Assembly (NCBI GenBank): GCA_013696595.1
Contig: JACCYG010000301.1
Span: 1-11,937 of the forward strand
DNA: 11,937 nucleotides
Reading direction: 5' to 3'
Origin: Actinomycetota bacterium
Lineage (GTDB): Bacteria > Actinomycetota > Thermoleophilia > Gaiellales > Gaiellaceae
Each line of letters begins with the position of its first letter. Position 1 is the first letter of the stretch. The position numbers were made by a program, and so were the translations under genes. The notes beneath the pieces were generated by a model. It made no database searches and had not been told where the DNA came from. It saw nothing but the letters and a program-made list of their open reading frames with translations. Shown here piece after piece: positions 7,141 through 11,937 of the stretch.

Positions 7141-7166
7141 GTTATACGCACCCCTGAACGGGGAAT
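7141..7166 (+). promoter_or_regulatory. SigmaB/SigmaF-like promoter upstream of the anti-sigma kinase gene
   Basis: GTTATA at 7141-7146, a 14-bp spacer and GGGAAT at 7161-7166 fit the general-stress sigmaB pattern (Bacillus consensus near GTTTAA, 12-15 bp, GGGWAW): the -10 fits fully and the -35 at 4 of 6. Transcription would start near 7173, leaving a leader of about 38 nt before ATG 7211. No TANNNT hexamer sits 6-9 nt before this start, in contrast to the other genes here. The -10 overlaps a small palindrome, CCCC-TGAAC-GGGG (7151-7163). Confidence 0.45.
7151..7163. repeat. Short palindrome CCCC-TGAAC-GGGG overlapping the sigmaB-like -10
   Basis: Four-base arms with a five-base centre lie between the proposed -35 and -10 elements, the right arm running into GGGAAT. 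It could be an operator half-site pair, a weak hairpin after the methyltransferase gene, or chance in GC-rich DNA. No T-tract follows, so it is not a convincing terminator. Confidence 0.2.
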
Positions 7167-7210
7167 AGGGGCGCAGGCGACGAAAGCCGAGGCAGACCTG
7201 CGAGATTTCG

Positions 7211-7624
7211 ATGCGGCACGGTGACGATCGCGGCGTGGTTGCGCTGTCCATCCCGGCGAAGGCCGAGTACATCGTTCTGTGCCGTCTCGCACTCGCGGGC
7301 CTCGCGCGGGTTCGTGCGCTCGAGGCCGAGACCGTCGCGGATCTGAAGCTCGCGCTCACGGAAGCGTGTTCGAACTCGATCCGTCACGCCTACGCGCAGG
7401 GGCGCACGGGCGTGGTCGAGGTCCGGTACGAGCTGAACGGCGAGAAGCTCCAGGTCGAGGTCACGGACGATGGGGCCGGTTTCGACGTCTCGACGCTCGC
7501 ACCGGATGGCGAGCCCGACGAGGGCGGCCTCGGGATCGCGATCATCCGCGCGCTCACGGACGAGCTCGCCATCGAATCCGACGGCCAGGGCTCGCGTCTG
7601 CGGTTTACGAAATATCTCGGCTGA
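7211..7624 (+). CDS. RsbW/SpoIIAB-type anti-sigma factor serine kinase (GHKL ATPase)
   Basis: A 137-residue stand-alone HATPase_c domain, the size of RsbW and SpoIIAB proteins. These bind an alternative sigma factor and phosphorylate an anti-anti-sigma (STAS) partner. Seen: N-box EACSNSIRHAY with Glu51, Asn55 and His59; G1 box VTDDGAGFD at 84-92; G2 box GGLGIAII at 105-112; and a terminal GSRLRFTKYL strand. There is no membrane segment or sensor domain. No sigma factor or STAS protein lies next to it, so its partners must be elsewhere. A sigmaB-like promoter stands about 45 bp upstream, suggesting feedback control by the sigma factor it restrains. The next gene is a trehalose synthase, 32 bp on. 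ATG 7211 is the only ATG near the domain start; a weak GCGAG lies upstream. An RsbW-like domain may alternatively regulate something other than a sigma factor. Confidence 0.9.
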   Translation: MRHGDDRGVVALSIPAKAEYIVLCRLALAGLARVRALEAETVADLKLALTEACSNSIRHAYAQGRTGVVEVRYELNGEKLQVEVTDDGAGFDVSTLAPDGEPDEGGLGIAIIRALTDELAIESDGQGSRLRFTKYLG

Positions 7625-7649
7625 AGCCGCCCTCCCCGATCGTTATTCT
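7621..7649 (+). promoter_or_regulatory. Promoter of treT: -35 CTGAAG, 17 bp, -10 TATTCT, leaderless-type
   Basis: TATTCT at 7644-7649 is followed by 7 nt and the ATG at 7657. CTGAAG at 7621-7626, overlapping the previous stop codon, stands exactly 17 bp upstream and matches the central TGA of TTGACA. No Shine-Dalgarno sequence precedes the ATG. This is the only one of the leaderless-type promoters here with a recognisable, if weak, -35. Confidence 0.55.
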
Positions 7650-7656
7650 CGGCTCA

Positions 7657-8937
7657 ATGCAACTCCAGCAGGTGAACGTGGGGCACAAGGCCCTTGCCGA
7701 TTACGCGACGATCGCGACCCGGGGGCTGATGGACCAGATCCGCGGGCTCGCGGAGCCGCTCGCCGGGAAGCGGGTCCTCCACCTTTCGGCTACGGCGTTC
7801 GGCGGAGGTGTCGCCGAGATCAACTACACCCTGATTCCGCTCATGCAAGACGCCGGCCTCGAGACGGAGTGGCGCGTCATCCACGGCGAAGACGAGTTCT
7901 TCGACGTGACGAAGGCCATCCACAACGCGCTCCAGGGCCAGGCGCGTGACCTCACGCGCGAGGAGCAGGACATCTTCGGGCGCTACAACCGGATGAACGC
8001 CGAGGCGCTCGAGGGCGAGTTCGACTTCGTGATCGTCCACGACCCCCAGCCGGCCGCGATGATCGAGCATGCGCGGTCAGCCGGGCGTCACTGGATCTGG
8101 CGGTGTCACATCGACCTCTCGACGCCACATCGCCAGGTCCTCGAGTTCCTGCTGCCCTGGATCGGAAGCCACGATGCCGCGGTCTTCCACCGACGCGAGT
8201 ACGTCCCCTCGAACGGCCACCTGCCCGGCGCGTACATCTGGCCGCCGGCGATCGATCCGCTCGCGCCGAAGAACATGGCGCTCTCGCCCGAGGACGCAGC
8301 GTACATCCTGGACCAGTTCGGGATCGACGTCGAGCGCCCGCTCATCACCCAGGTATCGCGCTTCGACCCCTGGAAGGACCCACTCGGCGTCATCGAGGCC
8401 TGGCGGCTCGTTCGGGCGCGCCATCCCGAGGTTCAGCTCGCGCTTGTCGGATCGATGGCGCACGATGACCCCGAGGGCTGGGACTACTACAACCGCACGG
8501 TGGCGGCGGCCGCGGGCGATGAGGACATCTTCATCCTCTCGAACCTGAACAACGTCGGCTCCGTCGAGGTGAACGCGTTCCAGGTCCACTCAGCCGCCGT
8601 CGTCCAGAAGTCGATCCGTGAGGGCTTCGGCCTTACGGTCACCGAGGCGCTCTGGAAGGGGCGCCCGATGGTCGCCGGCCGCGTGGGGGGAATCGTCGAC
8701 CAGATCCAAGACGGCGACACCGGCTTCCTCGTCGACTCGGTCGAGACGTGCGCCGATGCGTTGAACGTCATCCTCGACGACCCGCAGCGCGCACGGCAGA
8801 TGGCGCTTCGGGGGAAAGAGTTCGTCCGCGGCCGCTTCCTGACGCCGCGCCTTCTGCGCGACTGGCTTGCGCTCTTCAACGGCCTGAACGGCAACGAGAC
8901 GAGCGAGGTACGCGAGCTCGCCGCCGCCGCCGGTTAG
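7657..8937 (+). CDS. treT: Trehalose glycosyltransferring synthase (TreT-like GT4 glycosyltransferase)
   Basis: TreT makes trehalose directly from a nucleotide-activated glucose (ADP- or UDP-glucose) and glucose, in the cytoplasm and without a phosphate intermediate. The 426-residue product matches the usual ~410-430 for the family. Seen: HLSATAFGGGVAEI at 42-55, the glycine-rich acceptor loop typical of TreT; FFDVTKAIHNALQGQ; VIVHDPQPA and WRCHIDLSTP in the N-terminal Rossmann domain; then SRFDPWKDPLGVIEAW (Arg235, Lys240) and the GT4 EX7E motif as EGFGLTVTE (Glu322, Glu330) in the donor-binding domain. ATG 7657 follows a good -10 hexamer; a much longer in-frame extension upstream runs out of frame through the anti-sigma gene and is discarded. 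An OtsA-family gene follows 29 bp downstream, giving two trehalose routes side by side. TreT is the best fit, though related GT4 enzymes can use other acceptors. Confidence 0.88.
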   Translation: MQLQQVNVGHKALADYATIATRGLMDQIRGLAEPLAGKRVLHLSATAFGGGVAEINYTLIPLMQDAGLETEWRVIHGEDEFFDVTKAIHNALQGQARDLTREEQDIFGRYNRMNAEALEGEFDFVIVHDPQPAAMIEHARSAGRHWIWRCHIDLSTPHRQVLEFLLPWIGSHDAAVFHRREYVPSNGHLPGAYIWPPAIDPLAPKNMALSPEDAAYILDQFGIDVERPLITQVSRFDPWKDPLGVIEAWRLVRARHPEVQLALVGSMAHDDPEGWDYYNRTVAAAAGDEDIFILSNLNNVGSVEVNAFQVHSAAVVQKSIREGFGLTVTEALWKGRPMVAGRVGGIVDQIQDGDTGFLVDSVETCADALNVILDDPQRARQMALRGKEFVRGRFLTPRLLRDWLALFNGLNGNETSEVRELAAAAG

Positions 8938-8952
8938 GGCGCCTCCCGCGGG

Positions 8953-8958
8953 TACGCT
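8953..8958 (+). promoter_or_regulatory. -10 hexamer TACGCT, leaderless-type promoter of otsA
   Basis: TACGCT lies in the 29-bp gap after treT, with 8 nt between it and the GTG at 8967. The spacer is GC-rich without a proper Shine-Dalgarno sequence. No -35 box is evident. otsA may thus be both co-transcribed with treT and separately started. Confidence 0.5.
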
Positions 8959-8966
8959 GGGGCCGC

Positions 8967-10448
8967 GTGCCCGCCCGCCGCAAGCTGATCGTTGTCTCGA
9001 ACCGTCCGCCGGTCACCTTCTGGCGCGCGAACGGTGAGCGGGTCGCGAAGCGCGGAGGCGGCGGTCTCGTCACTGCGCTCAGGAGCCTCGTCGAGTACCA
9101 CGACGTCACCTGGATCGCGAGTGCGATGGGCGACGAGGACCGGGCCGTCGCCGCGGAGGCCCGCGACGAGGCCGTCGAGGAGAGGGCCCGCGACGGATCC
9201 CCCTACCGCCTGCGGCTCGTCTCCCACGACGAGCGTGCGTACGACTGGTTTTACAACGTCGTCGCGAACCCGGTCCTCTGGTTCGCGCAGCACTACCTCT
9301 GGGGGCTCGCGACGTCGCCGGACGTGGATCCCGGCCTCCACCACGCATGGACAGGCGGCTACGTGGCCGTCAACCGCAACTTCGCGGAGGTCGTTCTCAC
9401 CGAGCTCGAACGCGACCCGAACGCCACCGTGTTCTTCCATGACTACCACCTCTACGTCGCGCCCGGCCTCGTTCGAGAGCAGGCGCCTGAGGCCGTGCTC
9501 GCGCACTTCGTCCATATCCCATGGCCCCAGCCGGACTACTGGCGCGTGCTGCCGGAGCCGATTCGCCGCGCGCTCCACGAGGGGATCCTCGCCAACGACG
9601 TCGTGGGCTTCCACACCGAGCGGTGGCGCCGGAACTTCCTGCGCTGTTGCGAGGATATCGTCGGCGCCGAGGTCGACTACTCCGCCCACGAGGCCAAGGC
9701 GGGCGACCGGTTGGTCGCCGCGCGGTCTTGTCCGATCTCGGTCGACCCGCGCGAATTCGAAGAGCTCGCCGAGAGCAAGGAGGTCGTCGCGATCGAGCGC
9801 GAGCTCGTCGAGCGCCGGCCGGAGTTCCTCATCCTCCGCGTCGATCGCACCGACCCGTCCAAGAACGTCGTCCGTGGCTTTCGTGCGTTCGAGCTCTATC
9901 TCGACGCGCATCCGGAGATGCACCGGCGCGTCGAGATGCTCGCGCTGCTCGACCCTTCGCGTCAGGACATTCCCGAATACGCGGAGTACATGGGGGCGAT
10001 TCATCGGGCGGCGCGCGTGGTCAACGACCGTTTCCAGCAGGACGATTGGCAGCCGCTCAATCTCCAGATCGAAGACAATTTCGCGCAGGCCGTCGCGGCC
10101 TACAAGCAGTACGACGTCCTGCTCGTCAACGCGATCTTCGACGGGATGAACCTCGTGGCGAAGGAGGGGCCGCTCGTCAACACGCGTGACGGCGTCCTCA
10201 TCCTCTCCGAGAACGCCGGTGCCCACGAGGAGCTCGGCCGTCACGCGCTGAGCGTGAACCCGTTCGACGTCGAGGGGCAGGCGCAGGCGATCCACCAAGC
10301 GGTCTCGATGGCCGCGGACGAAAAGCGGGCCCGGCTCGAGGCGATCCGCGAGCGCATCCGCGACCATGACATCGGAAGCTGGATCGAAAGCCAGCTGCGC
10401 GACGTCGACCGTGCGCGCGCCCGCCGCGAACCTAAGATTCCTGCGTAG
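8967..10448 (+). CDS. otsA: Alpha,alpha-trehalose-phosphate synthase, GT20 family (OtsA-like)
   Basis: OtsA joins glucose from a nucleotide sugar to glucose-6-phosphate to give trehalose-6-phosphate. The 493-residue product spans the whole GT20 fold. Seen: IVVSNRPPV at 8-16, the GGGGLV loop at 30-35, FFHDYHLYVAPGLVR with His158/Asp159/His161, HFVHIPWPQ, VDRTDPSKNV with Arg294 and Lys299 in the positions of the E. coli phosphate-binding Arg/Lys pair, and DGMNLVAKE at 392-400 followed by GVLILSENAGAHEEL. Deviations from typical OtsA include SKN instead of SKG after the lysine and an EGPLVNTRDG segment. No OtsB phosphatase domain is fused or adjacent. GTG 8967 directly precedes the first beta-strand; an in-frame extension upstream overlaps treT and is rejected. 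The TAG shares its last base with the moaC GTG. Synthase activity is likely; phosphate removal must occur elsewhere. Confidence 0.92.
   Translation: MPARRKLIVVSNRPPVTFWRANGERVAKRGGGGLVTALRSLVEYHDVTWIASAMGDEDRAVAAEARDEAVEERARDGSPYRLRLVSHDERAYDWFYNVVANPVLWFAQHYLWGLATSPDVDPGLHHAWTGGYVAVNRNFAEVVLTELERDPNATVFFHDYHLYVAPGLVREQAPEAVLAHFVHIPWPQPDYWRVLPEPIRRALHEGILANDVVGFHTERWRRNFLRCCEDIVGAEVDYSAHEAKAGDRLVAARSCPISVDPREFEELAESKEVVAIERELVERRPEFLILRVDRTDPSKNVVRGFRAFELYLDAHPEMHRRVEMLALLDPSRQDIPEYAEYMGAIHRAARVVNDRFQQDDWQPLNLQIEDNFAQAVAAYKQYDVLLVNAIFDGMNLVAKEGPLVNTRDGVLILSENAGAHEELGRHALSVNPFDVEGQAQAIHQAVSMAADEKRARLEAIRERIRDHDIGSWIESQLRDVDRARARREPKIPA
10433..10438 (+). promoter_or_regulatory. -10 hexamer TAAGAT before moaC
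   Basis: TAAGAT sits inside the last codons of otsA with 9 nt to the GTG at 10448, a slightly longer spacing than the other leaderless-type sites. No ribosome binding site is visible. The GTG also overlaps the otsA stop (TAGTG), so translational coupling is an equally good explanation for expression. Confidence 0.4.
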
Positions 10449-10912
10449 TGGGACAACCGACACGCGCTTCTCTGAGCCACGTCCGCGAGACGGGCGAAAT
10501 CCATATGGTCGACGTGGGCGCCAAGGCGGTCTCGCACCGGCGGGCGATCGCGCGCGCGCTCGTTCGCATGCGCCCGAAGACGGCGGCCGCGCTTCGGTCG
10601 CTTCCGAAGGGCGACGCGCTCGCGACGGCACAGGTGGCCGGGATCATGGCCGCGAAGCGGACGGCCGAACTCATTCCGCTCTGTCACCCTCTCCCGTTGT
10701 CGGCCATCGACGTCCGCGTTGCCATAACTGACAACGGAGTGGAGATCGAGGCCGCCGTCGAGACAACCGCGCAGACGGGTGTGGAGATGGAGGCCCTCAC
10801 GGCCGTGTCAGTGGCGGCTCTGACCATCTACGACATGGCGAAGGCGATCGACAAGGAGATGGTCGTGACCGACGTCCATCTCGTCGCCAAGACGAAGACG
10901 CCGCCCGAGTGA
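10448..10912 (+). CDS. moaC: Cyclic pyranopterin monophosphate synthase MoaC
   Basis: MoaC converts the MoaA product (3',8-cyclo-GTP) to cyclic pyranopterin monophosphate, the first committed step of molybdenum cofactor synthesis. The 154-residue length is normal. Seen: MVDVGAK at 20-26, AAKRTAELIPLCHPLPL with His80, GVEMEALTAVSVAALTIYDM, and the catalytic pair Asp129 and Lys132 in YDMAKAIDK, matching E. coli Asp128 and Lys131. GTG 10448 shares one base with the otsA stop, and the moaC stop overlaps the mogA start, so moaC, mogA and the ABC gene look co-translated. No moaA is present in the window, so the pathway is split over the genome. Confidence 0.96.
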   Translation: MGQPTRASLSHVRETGEIHMVDVGAKAVSHRRAIARALVRMRPKTAAALRSLPKGDALATAQVAGIMAAKRTAELIPLCHPLPLSAIDVRVAITDNGVEIEAAVETTAQTGVEMEALTAVSVAALTIYDMAKAIDKEMVVTDVHLVAKTKTPPE

Positions 10913-11388
10913 AGGCCGCGGTTCTGACCGTCTCAGACGGCGTCTCGCGCGGGGAGCGGGACGACAAGAGCGGCGATGTCCTCGAGGAGCTCCTCGTCGG
11001 CGAGGGATACGACGTGCTTCGGCGCGTCGTCCCGGATGACGCGGACGAGGTCGCCCGGGCGATCCGCGAGCTCGCGGCCGAGGCGCTCCTCGTCCTTACG
11101 ACGGGGGGAACTGGGATGGCGCCCCGCGACGTGACACCGGAAGGTACGGCGGCCGTCGTCGATCGGACCGCGCCCGGTATTGCCGAGGCCTTGCGCGCCG
11201 ACTCGATCACGAAGACACCGCACGGGCTCCTCGGACGCGGCGTCGCCGGGGTCGTCGGATCGACGCTCGTCGTCAACCTGCCGGGGTCGCCGGGGGGGTG
11301 CCGAGACGGGTTCGCCGTTCTCCGACCGGCGCTCGCACATGCGCTCGGGCTGATCGCAGGCGAGCCGACCGGACACCGGCAGACGTGA
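10909..11388 (+). CDS. mogA: Molybdopterin adenylyltransferase, MogA/MoaB family
   Basis: MogA-type enzymes adenylylate molybdopterin using ATP, making the substrate for MoeA. The 159-residue product is the short single-domain form. Seen: AVLTVSDGVSRGERDDKSG near the N-terminus, VVPDDADEV, the substrate loop LVLTTGGTGMAPRDVTPE (TTGGTG at 64-69, Asp74), and VVNLPGSPGGCRDGF near the C-terminus. GTG 10909 overlaps the moaC TGA in a GTGA junction and its own TGA overlaps the next GTG in the same way. Sequence alone does not cleanly separate MogA from MoaB; in most organisms with only one, it performs the adenylylation. Its functional partner MoeA is encoded at the other end of the window. Confidence 0.93.
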   Translation: MKAAVLTVSDGVSRGERDDKSGDVLEELLVGEGYDVLRRVVPDDADEVARAIRELAAEALLVLTTGGTGMAPRDVTPEGTAAVVDRTAPGIAEALRADSITKTPHGLLGRGVAGVVGSTLVVNLPGSPGGCRDGFAVLRPALAHALGLIAGEPTGHRQT

Positions 11389-11937
11389 GTGACGCCCGGG
11401 CGACCGTGATCCGGGCGCGCGGGCTCGAGCGGCGCTTCGGCGAGAAGCGGGCCGTCGCCGGTCTCGATTTCGATGTCGCGGCCGGTGACTTCCTCGTCGT
11501 CACCGGCCCGAACGGAGCGGGAAAGTCGACGCTCCTCGCGCTTCTCGCCGGGCTCCTCGCTCCGACGAGGGGCGCGCTCGAGGTGGCGGTCGAGCGGCAC
11601 GAGGTCGGGTACCTCGCGCATGAGCCGCTCCTCTACCGCGAGCTCACCGCCTTCGAAAACCTCGACCTCTTCGGGCGGCTCTACCGGGTTCCGGAGCGGC
11701 GAGAGCGGATCGGGATGCTGCTCGAGCGCTTCGGCCTCTGGGACGCACGGCGCGAGCGGGTCGGGGCCTTCTCGCGCGGGATGGCGCAGCGCCTCGCCCT
11801 GTGCCGCACGCTTCTCCACGAGCCGCGGCTCCTCGTGCTCGACGAGCCGTACGCGGGTCTCGACGCCGAGGGCGCGTTCTTGCTCGACGGCGAGCTCGAG
11901 GCGCTCGTGTCGTCCGATACATGGAGCGTGGCATCGG
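11385..11937 (+). CDS. ccmA: ABC transporter ATP-binding protein, CcmA-like haem exporter subunit (3' end cut by window)
   Basis: A nucleotide-binding subunit of an ABC exporter; CcmA works with CcmB in cytochrome c maturation at the cytoplasmic membrane. 184 codons are visible without a stop. Seen: Walker A GPNGAGKST at 41-49, LLALLAGLL after it, signature FSRGMAQR at 129-136, Walker B LLVLDEP (Asp153, Glu154) and the D-loop AGLDAEG. The Q-loop region reads GYLAHEPLLYRELTAFENL: the His in place of Gln and the LLYRELT segment are characteristic of CcmA and separate it from ordinary drug or polysaccharide exporters. GTG 11385 overlaps the mogA TGA as GTGA, so the gene is coupled to moaC-mogA. 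The H-loop expected after the D-loop falls at or beyond the window edge. A ccmB-like permease is predicted next but unseen. Confidence 0.82.
   Translation, partial: MSDARATVIRARGLERRFGEKRAVAGLDFDVAAGDFLVVTGPNGAGKSTLLALLAGLLAPTRGALEVAVERHEVGYLAHEPLLYRELTAFENLDLFGRLYRVPERRERIGMLLERFGLWDARRERVGAFSRGMAQRLALCRTLLHEPRLLVLDEPYAGLDAEGAFLLDGELEALVSSDTWSVAS

Noticed and set aside
7279..7656. Upstream extensions of the treT frame (and likewise of otsA, 8748-8966)
   Set aside because: They overlap the preceding genes in another frame and lack TreT/OtsA sequence; the proper starts follow -10 hexamers.
8934..10631. Minus-strand open frame of about 565 codons opposite otsA
   Set aside because: Shadow of otsA; Arg/Val/Asp-rich without domain features.
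10797..11819. Minus-strand open frame opposite moaC, mogA and the ABC gene
   Set aside because: Covers three recognisable plus-strand genes with catalytic motifs; composition shifts along its length, as expected of a shadow.
1..11937. CRISPR arrays, tRNA/rRNA genes, insertion sequences, attachment sites, toxin-antitoxin or defence islands
   Set aside because: No spaced repeats, cloverleaf-like segments, transposase or integrase motifs, or small paired genes seen; the lone methyltransferase has no restriction partner here.

Overview
The window looks like chromosomal core sequence from a high-GC Gram-positive bacterium, most likely an actinobacterium of the Thermoleophilia (Gaiellales/Solirubrobacterales) type. 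This placement is inferred from very high GC, GTG-dominated starts, -10 hexamers placed directly before start codons, and the gene set; no rRNA or marker gene is present to prove it. It is densely packed: twelve genes (two cut by the window edges) and no gap over about 115 bp. I see no IS element, integrase, tRNA, rRNA or CRISPR array.

Layout. Bases 2-775 hold the 3' part of moeA (molybdenum insertase). Convergent to it on the minus strand is a membrane protein with an M28 (aminopeptidase-like) domain and a multi-span C-terminal half (780-2723); its M28 active site appears to have lost the catalytic glutamate pair. Divergent from that gene is a stress-type cassette: an OmpR-family response regulator (2740-3438), an overlapping sensor kinase (3435-4880) and a membrane-anchored HtrA/PepD-like PDZ serine protease (4995-6233), with a tandem 10-bp-period repeat upstream of the protease. 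Then come an orphan beta-class DNA methyltransferase (6252-7121), an RsbW/SpoIIAB-type anti-sigma kinase behind a sigmaB-like promoter (7211-7624), a TreT-type trehalose synthase (7657-8937) and an OtsA-family trehalose-6-phosphate synthase (8967-10448). The window ends with moaC (10448-10912), mogA/moaB (10909-11388) and the 5' part of a ccmA-like haem-exporter ATPase (11385 onward), chained by start/stop overlaps.

How they fit. Molybdenum-cofactor genes bracket the segment. The centre reads as envelope and osmotic stress functions: a two-component system probably controlling a periplasmic-type protease, an anti-sigma kinase that may be under its own alternative sigma factor, and two routes to trehalose. 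The order regulator-kinase-protease near moaB and moeA recalls mprA-mprB-pepD-moaB2 (with moeA1 not far away) in Mycobacterium tuberculosis.

Most notable signals: six genes begin 6-9 nt after a TANNNT hexamer, which suggests leaderless mRNAs; the degenerate M28 site; the sigmaB-like promoter before an orphan anti-sigma kinase; and the tandem repeat before htrA. I did not find an unmistakable new defence or mobile system.
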